A stretch of 64,000 nucleotides of DNA from Pogostemon cablin (taxonomy: Eukaryota; Streptophyta; Magnoliopsida; Lamiales; Lamiaceae). Of the stretch, positions 9,365 through 19,862 are shown piece after piece. How positions within the stretch are numbered: the stretch's first letter is position 1; each line of letters starts with the position of its first letter. Where the stretch lies: positions 908,355-972,354 of the forward strand of contig CM042970.1 in NCBI GenBank assembly GCA_023678885.1, written 5' to 3'. Position numbers and translations under genes: made by a program. Under the pieces are notes generated by a model. It was not told the DNA's origin and ran no database searches. It was given only the letters and a program-made list of their open reading frames with translations.

Positions 9365-12300
9365 ATGACATCATCATCCGAGAGACATTCAAGTCTACCA
9401 ATCTAGGAGGATCAGACGTAGTTTGGGCCATTCAAGCTGATGAAGAAAATGATATAAGACCAGCCCTGATCAACAAGGTAGAGAAAAACCCCTTCACCGG
9501 AGGCGTTTTTGATGAGCACTACAGTCATCTTAAATATTTCAACAGCTACATGGATACAATGAAAGCTGCTGATGCTACTAATGATAGATGGAAAATGAGG
9601 CTTTTTCAGTTTTCATTAGTTGATAAGACAAGAAAGTGGTATGATAAGTTGAAGGGAGACAATTGCTCAAACTGGACTGAGTTGCAACAGTTATTTGTGG
9701 ATCGATTTATGCCACCGGGTAAGGTTCTTTTATTGAAACATGAGATCAATCAATTTAAGCAGAGAAGAGATGAGTCGTTTGGAGAGGCTTGGGAAAGATT
9801 TACTGATGTGTTGAGGAGATGCCCACAACATTAATTTAAAAAGTCTCAACTTATCAGTGTCTTCTATAATGGCCTTGACAATGAATCAAGAGTGTTGGTT
9901 GATGCTTTTGCTGGAGGAACAATTTTTGGCAAGACGTCAAATGTCGTAGAGAAGTTGTTCGATGATATCTCTATGAACTCTAGAGATTGGCCTTCATAGA
10001 GAATACATGGAACTTACATACTTGGAAAAGTGGCCCAAGTTGAACAGAAATTTTCTGAAGATGATAAGAATGATAAGGTTGTCGCTCAATTGGAACAGAT
10101 GAACAAACATCTAGTTACTATGATATCAGGTAATAGTGAAGGAGGCAACCGAGGGCCTGCTAGTGATGATATGGTGATGAACCTTCAAGAGGTCGAGGAT
10201 GCTAATTGGGCTATGGGCAGAATCTTCAAGGTTCGAGAGCTCCTCAGAATTGGCAAGGAAATAGGTATCCTCAAGGTAATTCAAACCAAAGGAATAACCA
10301 AGGAGGAGGTCTTAGCGATCAAGGAAGCAATTGGCAGAATCAGAGGCATGAGAACTTTTCTTATTCAAATCCGAGTAATGCAGTTTCATATCCTTCTAAT
10401 TTTAACCATGGTGCCAAGACTGAAGAAGGGAAAGCTGTTATTGATGAAGTGTTAGCAAGGTATATGAAGAAGATTGATGGAGATATTGACAAGATCAATA
10501 ACTACATTGTTCTCATGGATTCGAATATGACAAAGCAGCATGAAGAAGTCAATAAGAAGTTGCAAAGTCTCACATATTCTATGGGTCAGATCTCTACTAT
10601 GGTAAATCAACTGCAGCAGCAGATTCAGAAGGGGAAGTTTCCTTCAGATACATAAATCAACCCGAAGGAGTGCCATGCGATCACTTTGAGATCTGGAAAG
10701 CAGTGTAAAGGTACGAAACTGATGCAGAACGTCACAGAACTGATGTAGAATGATACAGAGCAGAAGCATGACGAAATAGGGGCAGAACAGATGCAATCGG
10801 ACGCCACTTGGCCACTAGCTCGGGCCGAGCCAGGTCCCGCCGATTCAGACTCGCTGCCGAGTGGGGTGCCGTTCAGTTCAGAAGTGTCTTCCGGTTCGGA
10901 CCGACCTCCGCTCGGCTCAGTTCTTCCACAGCTCGGCTCGAGCGAGCCGGCGAGCCACCCTTCGTGCTTTCCAACGCATCCAAATTCTGTACAAAGTCAG
11001 TCTGATCTGGAAATCGCTGATAAAAAATGGCAGAAAGTAAAGAAATTGAGATAAACGGAGGTGGTATTCGAGAAAGATAGTTTGGGACTTCCTATTACAA
11101 AGGTACCAATTCCTTTCCCTCAAAGATTCTTGACAAAGAGCCTTGATGAGAAGTTCTATAAGTTCGTTGATGTTATGAGGGATGTCCAAGTCACTATTCC
11201 TTTCTCAGATGCATTAGAAGAGATGTCATATTACGCAAGATTCATCAAGGAACTCGTCTCCATTAAGAGGAAGCTTAACAGTGTGGAGACAGTGAATTTG
11301 ATGGAGAACTGCAGCTCTATTATTCAAAAGAAGCTTTCAGAAAAATTGAAAGATCCAGGGAGCTTCATCATTCCCTATGAGATAGGAAAAAGACCATCTA
11401 GAAGAGCACTGTGTGATCTAGGAGCTAGTATAAATTTGATGTCCTTCTCAGTATTCAAGAAGCTTGGTTTGGGGGAGTTGAAACCTACATCTATTGCTTC
11501 ACAGTTAGCAGATCGGTCGTTGACGTGCCCTGAAGGAGTTATTGAAGATGTGCTTGTGAAGGTATCGAACTTGACTTTTCCTGTGGACTTTCTTGTTCTA
11601 GATATGGAGGATGACAAGGATGGAGCGCCTCTGATATTGGGGCGTTCATTCCTTGCAACTGAAAGGGCTCTCATAGATGTGTTCAAAGGAGAGTTAAGGA
11701 TGAGAGCTATTGATAAGGAGATCATCTTTCTTTGAACAAGGAGATGCAGTGGTTTACATATCAGCAGCACTGCAAGTCTATGGAAGAAGTAGAGGATTCA
11801 CCCTGTCTGATGCAGAGTTTGAGAGTTTATCTAACGATGCATGTATTGACTATCTTGAGAAGTTACTTGCATTAGGTGATGCCAGGGATGAATAGATAAG
11901 GAAGACCACTGTTGACATGGTAAATCAGAATAAGAAGTCCACTGTTAAAGAGGAGATGAAGCCTGCTGCTAAGGAAGAGAAGCATGAGAGCCAAAGAGTT
12001 GAAATGGTAGAGGAGATTGCAGGACCAAGCGTATCTCTTACTTTTCCTACTACTAACTCTAATGTGATGTTTGATAAACTTTTGGTTGCAGGAAATATTG
12101 ATGATCCATATCTGAAGCCTCCAAACTTACCTCCTGATATGAATGATATTATTGGTAATAAAAATTCTAACTTATTTAATCCTCATTTTGCTACGCAGAT
12201 TGAGCCTACGATTGAGTGGATGATTGACAAGAAGGAACCAAGCCAGCCATGGGAGGAAAAGAATTCAATGAGTCCTGTTGCAGTGACAAAGAAAGGTGAG

Positions 12301-12378
12301 ATGGTTGGTGCAGAAAATAAGAGAGGATGGAAGTACTTGAAAGTAAGGATGCGAGAAGACTGTCCTCTAATCATATAA
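9365..12378 (+). pseudogene. Athila-type gag-protease remnant
   Basis: Gag of the Athila group (LINKVEKNPFTGG, then LFQFSLVDKTRKWYDKL and EAWERFTDVLRRCPQH) runs to a TAA at 9832-9834 and then on past further stops and frame changes. A Q/N/G-rich linker follows (about 10206-10655). An aspartic protease with the Athila-style ALCDLGASINLMS motif lies at 11394-11450, with the ILGRSFLAT and ALIDVFKGEL signatures (11061-11735). The tail to 12378 has no polymerase or integrase motifs. At least four interruptions are visible. The reverse transcriptase, RNase H and integrase are missing. The 5' LTR is not recognisable. Confidence 0.8.
10791..11054 (+). other. GC-rich Ser/Pro linker inside the Athila remnant
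   Basis: About 200 bases (10800-11000) are far richer in G and C than the surroundings and are made of CTCGG/CGAGC words. They encode an open Pro/Ser-rich stretch between the Gag linker and the protease. The 3' LTR of the same element has a similar CTCGG-rich patch at about 23140-23330. Confidence 0.6.
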
Positions 12379-13451
12379 TTCAAAAAGAGGTATCCCGTCG
12401 TGACTCTCCGACGTTAAACATGAGCACCTGTTCGGGGTTGTCCCTCCCGTTTTAATTGTTTTTATATGTCTGTGTTGGTGTAGGAATTTTATTAGGTGTT
12501 GCTTGACTGCAGTATATACTTCTTTGCAAACTTAGTTTCTCACTTTGATTGATCTAAGTTTGGGGGGTAACGTGCATACCTTGTCTTTTAGCGTCGAAAT
12601 AGAATTTTGGCATTGTGTTGTTGCTTGGAGGGTCAATTTTTTTTTGCGATTTTTTAATATTTTTTATTTATTCGATGATGTTGAAGGTTTGATTTTTTTT
12701 TATGATTTTCCAGGTTTCGTGTTTTATTTTTGATTGTCGTTTGTTGGTCCTAGTGTTAGTGTAGTCGATTTATGATTTTCTAGAATGATTTTCTGATTTT
12801 TTTTAGCACTTGATTATGTGTGATTGTGTTTGAGAAGCAGTTTGAAATTGTACTTTGATATTGAGATACTTGAAATTTATTTATGTGCATGAAAGATTAG
12901 ATATGTAGCTTTATTAAGATTGCTCGTCCATTCCTATAGCAATGTGATATTTTGAGCCTTCTGAAATTATGACAAATTGCATGATTCAGTTTATTCTTGT
13001 GAGTGTCGTTCATACACACGTATTCTAGAACTTGGCTTTATATCTTGCTTGAAGCTACGTGTTCGACTAGACAATAAGAGATAACCTGAGTCCATTTTTG
13101 TAATTTATTAGTCACTAGCCATACTATTATCCTACCTAATGAAATTATCCGTAGTCAATCCTTTTGAGCCTAAAAACCTTATTTGTTGGAAGCCTACGTG
13201 ATTAGCTAATAAATCCCTTTACTAGCCTTAAAAATTCCTACCTAGTAGAGAGTTGAAAGTGCCCGAAAGTGTAATGTGAAGAAGTATATGAGGAGAAATA
13301 ATTTGAAAGTGATAAAAAAAGTTGAAGAGAGTGATTAAAATTTGCATGAAGGGGGTAGTGCCCGAAACTGGTACCCCATGAACAAGGATAGTGCCCGAAA
13401 TTGGTACCCTTATTTGAAAAAAGAAGAGAAAAAAAAATTCAAGTAAGGAAG
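12379..13451 (+). other. Athila post-polyprotein region
   Basis: The start (CGTCGTGACTCTCCGACGTTAAA split across 12395-12420) resembles the segment that normally follows integrase in Athila elements, so the pol domains are deleted between 12380 and this point. AAGTTTGGGGGGTAAC and two copies of GTGCCCGAAA..GGTACC (about 13361 and 13390) occur, but no env-like frame. The copia element at 13457 interrupts this region; it resumes at 22049. Confidence 0.5.
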
Positions 13452-13456
13452 TTGTG
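13452..13456 (+). repeat. Target site duplication TTGTG, left copy
   Basis: TTGTG here and at 22049-22053 flank the copia element exactly, which fixes its ends. Confidence 0.85.
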
Positions 13457-13644
13457 TATTAGAGTAATTAAATAGGATGTACAATTGTTACAATCTATAT
13501 TTATTTAGAATCCTTGATTGTAGCTAGTTTCTATTTACATTTCATTATCACTTAATTCTTTGATTCTTCTGTACTGTATTTATAATCATAGTCTATGATA
13601 ATGGAAAGGAAGGAAATCATATTACCAAATCTCTTCATCTTATA
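13457..13644 (+). repeat. 5' LTR of copia element C (188 bp)
   Basis: TATTAGAGTAATT to CTTCATCTTATA. The primer site TGGTATCAAGTC starts at 13645. The ends are not the usual TG/CA, but the target duplication fixes them. Confidence 0.85.
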
Positions 13645-13694
13645 TGGTATCAAGTCATCGGTCCCCCCCACCTCCTAAAGAAATCATCTCTACC

Positions 13695-14585
13695 ATGGGT
13701 GACAATCAATCTTCTCCTCCTAACACTCCCATCATTCTCAACACTGACCTTCCTGGTCAATATCTACAACTCATCAATATAGCCCAACAAAACGTTGTCA
13801 AACTTACCTCCACCAACTATCTATCGTGGAAATTTCAGATCGAAGCCATTCTCGTCGGCTATGATCTCTATAATAAGTATATTGATGGTTCTTTTACTTG
13901 TCCCCCAACCACCACTAAGATCAACAATGTTCAAAAGCCAAACCCAGATCATCACATATGGGTTAGACAAGACAAACTCTTATTTGGTGCTCTTGTTCGA
14001 TCTATCTCACCTCCTTTGATTCCTCTCATACAGCGTGTTTCTACGTCCCGCGAAGCATGGCTTATCCTTGCAAACACATATACTCAACCATCCCGTGGTC
14101 ACATCAAACAAATAAAAGATCAAATCAAACACGCAGTTAAAGGATCTCAATCTATCTCGGAGTACATGCAATTTATTAAATGCCAATCCAACGAACTTGC
14201 AACACTTGGCAAACCGATAGATCATGATGATCTCATAGAGAAAATCATAGATGGTTTTGATGAAGACTACAAATCTCTTGTTGATGTTATTGAAGGACGT
14301 GAATCATCCATCTCTTTTGATGAACTTCATGAGAAGTTGATCAATAGAGAATTATCACTCCAACAACGTCACAACACAATTTCAACTCCAATCACTGCCA
14401 ATATTGCAGCCGGACATCATACTGGGAGCTCACGTCATTTTCGCTCTAGGCCTCAGTGGACGCCTACTCAAACAAATAATGGATCTCAACATCAACAAAC
14501 CACTGGGAACAAAATCAATCAACGCCGTGCACCTCATCCTACCTTGGAAAATGTCAAGGTTGTCGCACTCCCGGTCACTCAGTAA
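13695..14585 (+). CDS. Copia Gag of element C
   Basis: The frame starts at the ATG at 13695 (MGDNQSSP); the upstream in-frame codons lie in the primer-site region. It holds the UBN2-type Gag domain: LTSTNYLSWKFQIEAIL near the start, then WVRQDKLLFGAL, AWLILANTYTQPSRGHI and LIEKIIDGFDEDYKSL. It ends at a TAA at 14583 before a recognisable zinc knuckle. It is 296 residues long, a little short for a copia Gag, so it is probably truncated relative to the polyprotein. Its role would be particle formation. Confidence 0.75.
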   Translation: MGDNQSSPPNTPIILNTDLPGQYLQLINIAQQNVVKLTSTNYLSWKFQIEAILVGYDLYNKYIDGSFTCPPTTTKINNVQKPNPDHHIWVRQDKLLFGALVRSISPPLIPLIQRVSTSREAWLILANTYTQPSRGHIKQIKDQIKHAVKGSQSISEYMQFIKCQSNELATLGKPIDHDDLIEKIIDGFDEDYKSLVDVIEGRESSISFDELHEKLINRELSLQQRHNTISTPITANIAAGHHTGSSRHFRSRPQWTPTQTNNGSQHQQTTGNKINQRRAPHPTLENVKVVALPVTQ

Positions 14586-14713
14586 CAAATTTCCCCAGGT
14601 ACCAGTTAATCCCAACTCTTATGGATTCATCCCCTGTACCTTGATCTACATCTAGATCATCTTCTACTCCCTCTGGCCAATCTGCAGCCCTATCATGGAA
14701 TGCAACAGCGCAT

Positions 14714-15331
14714 ATGGCTACCACACCCACTCAAGATAACTCTCCATGTCTTCTTAACTCTGGTGCTTCCCATCACGTCACGTCTGATCTGAACAATCTA
14801 TCACTTCACACTCCGTATGAAGGCCCTGATGACATTGTCATTGGTGATGGTACTGGGTTATACATCTCTCATACTGGTTCTTCATCTTTAAATACTCCTA
14901 AATCATTTCAATTGCATGATGTTTTTATGTGTTCCCAAGTTGAAAAGGAATTTAATTTCTATTTCAAAATTCTACACAACAAATAAAACATCTATTGAAT
15001 TCTTACCCACATCTTTTCTTGTAAAGGATTTAATGACAGGGGCTACAATGCTACAAGGATGAACTAGAGATGGTGTGTATGATTAGCCAGATTCACTACC
15101 CTCTGCCCTTGCTCTCGCTAGTGTCAAAGTGTCTACACCTGAATGGCATCATTGTTTAGGTCATCCATCTAAGTCAATACTGAAGCACATCACATCCAGA
15201 TATCTATCAGATAATTCTTCTACTTTGAAAATGTATTATTGTAAAGATTGTTACTGCAATAAAAGTCAAAAGTTACCATTTACTCATTCATCCGTTGTGT
15301 CACATTCCCCTCTCCAAGTTATCTTCTCTAA
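14714..15331 (+). pseudogene. Element C protease and pre-integrase region, broken
   Basis: The protease reads CLLNSGASHHVT where copia proteases have LLDSGAS: the catalytic Asp is Asn. Frame breaks and stops follow 14986. The GAG-pre-integrase domain (TPEWHHCLGHPS, then CKDCYCNKSQKLPF) spans 15129-15330. The reading is cut within the integrase start by the solo LTR at 15337. Confidence 0.75.
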
Positions 15332-15336
15332 TGTGT
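15332..15336 (+). repeat. Target site duplication TGTGT, left copy
   Basis: TGTGT at 15332-15336 and 17048-17052 flank the solo LTR. Removing the LTR and one copy restores the integrase text ...SNV-WTSPI without a frame change. Confidence 0.85.
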
Positions 15337-17047
15337 TGATCGATGTCATTTTCACCTAAATTTTAGTAACTTTTATTATGTATTTTTGTGTGTTTTTATT
15401 CTTTTTGTATATCATTTGGTGGTGTTATATGAAGATACTGTGATTTGTGCTTTGAAATGATAAATGTGTGATTTTCATGATTAAGTGCCTTAAATTGTGC
15501 TAAATTTATGAATATTTAGAGAATTAGTAAATTGTTGTAATTTGTGTGATTTCCAGGTAAAAATAGGTTCTAGACACAATGAAGAAGATGTGGGAAAAAA
15601 CGGAGCTCAATTCGGAGTTGAAATGAGGAAGAACGAGTCAAAGCAAAATGCTGAAAAATACAATTCTAAATTGTGAAATTTTTCTGTATTCTTGTAGAGC
15701 TCAAAACTAGACTTGTAATATATGGTTGGAAAGCCACAGAAGAGAGGATCGCGTGAGCATAAGAATCATTCAAATCGGAGATCAGATGTGAAAGTTATAC
15801 GCGAAACGGTAAAACTGCACCGCACGTGATGACCCTACACGGCCCATGTGCTGCTACACGGCCCGTGTAGGTGCAAAAAGCAGTTTTATGATATTCACTT
15901 GTTCTAGAAGCTTCCATGGGGGTATAAATACATTTTTGACCACAAAATCCTGGAGGAATCATTTGGGATCAGTTTCCACACACACTAAACACCTAAATCA
16001 CACACATTCATCTCCATCTCTTCCACCCTTCACTTCATCCATCCAATCCACTTGATCTTCTCAAATCCATCTATAAATCCATCCATCCACCAATCTAAGA
16101 AGAGGAATTCATCATTGATTGAAGATTTTAGCATGATCAAAGGGGAGGAAGTTCACCATCAAAGGGGAGCCAACTTACCTTTATTTTGTTATTTTCTTCA
16201 TTATTTGGCTCAATTGGAGCAAACTATGGAATGTATTGATTCTATTATGATTTGTACTGGCTAATCCTCATGTGAGGCTAACAATATGATTGGTTAGGTA
16301 TTATGTAGATTTGCACACCACATGTTTGATGAATTGATTGTTATGAATATTTTCTATCATGAATGCTTATTCTCATTTTATGTATGATTTGTGTGGTTAA
16401 ATTCTCTATTCATAGTGTTAGGATGGCCATTCCAATATTATGCTTAGTGGTTTAATTGAATCATTGATTACATGAGATGACTTAGTTAGTATGAGGAGAG
16501 GTAAGTCATACCATTCAAGTGCTTAGAACCTCATGATAGAACATTAGTGATGAACTAGTGAGGCGAACCCAACTTATGATCATAGTACCTTCATGGGAAT
16601 TGAGAGTAAGAATAATCCTAGGAGATTTAAACTTATAAAAGAGTTGAGAACCTAATCACCTTGGCCATAAGGGTTAGGGGTACAAACATGATTGCTCTTA
16701 ATATCATAACATGAAAATTATCAATGCATGTGTGTGTGTGAGTCTATATATACCTTACCATGAATGTTGTTTGCCTTACATAATTCTTAGATTGTTCACC
16801 TTCATCCATCATCCATCTCATTTGTACATGTACTATCTTTAATTGCTTTTTAGCTTAGTTTGTAGTATAATCAACCCCACTCCTTCTTTGATTAGTCCTA
16901 CTAGAGTAAAACATCTTTCAAATACGGCTACCCACTTTCGCCATTGGGTTCGATATCTTATAAATTTTGCACTTAGTCGCTTACGTGCTACACACGATAA
17001 AGTACACTTGCTCTAAATCAATTTAACCAAAATTGAAACCAAGTTCA
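15337..17047 (+). repeat. Solo gypsy-type LTR in the copia C integrase (1,711 bp)
   Basis: It starts TGATCGATG and ends AAGTTCA, has a perfect 5-bp target duplication and no internal genes. It carries the palindrome-rich ACACGGCCCGTGT patch at about 15836-15870. It is an inverted homologue of 7872-9364 and a more distant relative of 60337-62026. The short frames inside it are not genes. Confidence 0.9.
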
Positions 17048-17052
17048 TGTGT

Positions 17053-17754
17053 GGACTTCTCCCATTCAGTCAACTGACAACTACAAATATTATGTCATTT
17101 TCGTGGATCATTATACCTATTATATATGGTTGTATCAGATCACTAGAAAATCCGACATAGTTGTTGTCTTTCCTCACTTCAAAGCTTTAGTTGAAAATTT
17201 CTTTCAAACAAAAATTACCACACTCTACTCTGATAATGGGGGGGAATATATGGGACTGAGATTATTATTGTCTTAAGCTGGTATCTCCCATCTTACAACA
17301 CCTCCACACACACCAGAGCATAATGGTTTCTCAGAACGCCGTTACCGTCTTATAGTTGAAACTGGTCTTACTCTCTTATTTATCAGCCGCATCTCTACCT
17401 CTATCCTTTTGGTCTTATGCATTCAACACAGCCGTTTACCTCATCAATTGATTGCATACTCCTACATTGGACATGAACTCTCCCTATCAGACTGCATCGC
17501 TCACCTCCAAATTATCTCAAGTTACGGGTCTTCGGATGTCTTTGTTATCCATGGTTTCGCCCATACTCTCCTCATAAAATGGCCCCCCGATCAGCCCCTT
17601 GTCCATTTCTAGGTTATTCCCACACACAAAGTGCATATCTATGCTATGAACTCATAGCCATGAGATTACATATTTCACGTCATGTACGTTTTGTAGAAAC
17701 ACAATTTCCCTTGGCCGGAGTGCTTCCTTGATCGCTAATTTCTTTCACCCTCAA
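17053..17754 (+). pseudogene. Element C integrase core, broken
   Basis: After the solo LTR the integrase continues: YYVIFVDHYTYYIWLY, then TTLYSDNGGEY with the second catalytic Asp, and HTPEHNGFSERR with the third acidic residue. A TAA at 17274-17276 and frame changes break it. The later part up to 17754 is only partly readable before the next insertion. Confidence 0.75.
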
Positions 17755-19857
17755 GTGTAAGAGATCGATTGTAGTGTGCGTGACCAAGTGAATATAGTTT
17801 CCACGAGATAGTTATAAATTTAACAAGTAATTCTATTAATGATAATTCGATTGCAAGACAAATCTGGTGTTTTTTAGATAATAATTAATTAACTAATAAA
17901 AAGTAAATTTAAATAATTAAACTAATGACGAAATAAAATAAATCACATAAGAGAAAATGATTTAAGAGTTCAAGGATGGAGAATTGGTAATGCTCGGGCA
18001 AAAAGCTTGACTATGTGACTAATTTATCTTGACTCGAATTAATTACTTGCAGACGTTTATAAGAGGATCACTAAGTCTAGTTAAATAACCATGATTGGGA
18101 AGGATCTAATACTTATAATAAGTTGAAAATCCTATGATCAATAAGGAATTAACTTTCTCTCTCCCTTTATAGGTACTTCATGCTAAATTCCATTAAAGAC
18201 TAGAGAACTAGACTTCCCTTTCTAGGTACGCAATTATTAACTCCTTTTGTCTCCTTATTAATTACCTAATAATGATGTTTTACCAAATAATTAATATTCC
18301 AAATTGATTGTCTAACACTCTTAGGTATTATAGGCCAATCCACTAAGACTGTCACAGGAAACAACAATTACTATGCAGAAACTAAGAATCATGTTAACTA
18401 TTAATCAGTGATACCGTCAAGAATAATTAAAGGAATCAAAACTCAAAAACAAAATAATTTGAAGTCTCAAAATATCATCTTCAATAAGAAAATAAACAAT
18501 ATGCAGAGTAATAAAATTCAAGTCTAGGACAATTAAATCACATAGTCAAAACTGTCTTAAAACCCTAACATTACCCATAAAGAAATTTAGCCCATGGAAT
18601 TATGAGGGCAAATAACAAAGATGTAATAAACCCTAACCATTGTTCTAAAATAATAAAGATAAATAAATAAAAATAAAGAACCTTTTTGAGGACTCCGTCT
18701 GTTCAATTACTATCTCCATAGGGATCTCCGTCTCCGATGGGTGAATGATGGAAGGTGGGAGAAGGGTAAATGGTGAAGTTAGGGCGAGGATGCATGTGGA
18801 ATTTTTGGCCCGCCCCGCCCCGCCTAAGCCCGCCACATGTTAAACTCGAGAGAAATGTCTAAAGTTTATCTTTCGTGTATTATGTTTTACAAAGTTTATT
18901 GCTTTAAACATGTTCTTTTAATCCTTGATTTAGATTGAAATTTTGAAAAAAATGTTGATTATGTTTAGGTAATTATTTTGTTTGGGGGTAATTAATATTT
19001 GTGTTTTTATTTATATTCTTGCAGATTAGAAGAAAAAAATTATGGAGTTTGTCGATTTGAATTAAAGTAATACTAATATATATGATATTAGAAATACGAA
19101 ATCAAGTGGTAAATAAAAGTAGAGGGAATTTTCAAATGTTTGGATTTTTTTTTTGTGAAGAGAGTGGTTGGTAAGAATGCAGATTCTATAGGTATCATCT
19201 TTATGTTGATAATATAGTATTTTGTACTATTACTTTGATATTTCATTTTAATAATATCATTCCTAATTAAAAAAAAAAAGAAAAATTGAGGGTTGACCCG
19301 CCATAGCCCGCGATCCGCTTTTGAATGGGTTGGGCCGAACATTTCTAGCCCGCAACCCGCCTAGGCCCGCCATCCTAAACCCGCAAAATGTGCGGGTTGA
19401 GGCGGGTTTTGGCCCGCCCCGCCCCGCTGGCCCGTTTTGACAGCTCTAACGTGGCTTATTCATAGTAGGCTGATGGTAGGTTGGACCCCACTTGAATCAT
19501 GAAATGCCCCAAATTTTCGTGAGTTTCATTCATCCGTCTACAGCGCGTGACCTCACCATTTTGATTATAACTTCTTTATCCAACCTCCGATTGAGGTGAT
19601 TTTTGCGCCCACGTGTTCTTCTCTTTCGTGGCTTTCCAACCATATCTCACACAACCAGTTTTGACTTCCACAAAATCACAAAAAAATTATAAAAAGTGAT
19701 TCATGTTTTCTTGCATATTACTCAATTTCATACTTCATTCCAACTTTACATGTTTTATCCATTTTCCTATCAAAACACAACAAAATACCTCTCAAGCACC
19801 TTTTAGTCAATAATAATTTAATGTATTAATATTTGTGCAAATAATAGTAATTATACA
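17755..19857 (-). repeat. Solo LTR (Athila/Tat-like), minus orientation, with a hAT-like insertion
   Basis: CTCAA at 17750-17754 and 19858-19862 flank the segment. Read on the minus strand it starts TGTATAATTACTATTATTTG and later has TTGGAAAGCCACGAAAGAG, a phrase common in Athila/Tat LTRs. No element genes lie inside. The 3' end is one base off the canonical CA, so the ends carry a 1-base uncertainty. A GC-rich insertion occupies 18801-19448. Confidence 0.7.
18801..19448. mobile_element. hAT-like non-autonomous element with GGCCCGCC repeats
   Basis: The right end reads CCCGTTTTGACAGCTCTA, that is TAGAGCTGTCAAAACGGG from the other side, the terminal sequence of many plant hAT-type elements. 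Both end regions are packed with CCCGCC words (GGCCCGCCCCGCCCCG appears at 18808 and again at 19411, in the same orientation). The flanks atgtgg and acgtgg could be remnants of an 8-bp duplication. No transposase is present. The left end is approximate. Confidence 0.5.
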
Positions 19858-19862
19858 CTCAA

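Noticed and set aside
13361..13410. Two GTGCCCGAAA..GGTACC repeats
   Set aside because: Only two copies with no symmetry or spacing that would make an operator or array; treated as part of the Athila tail.
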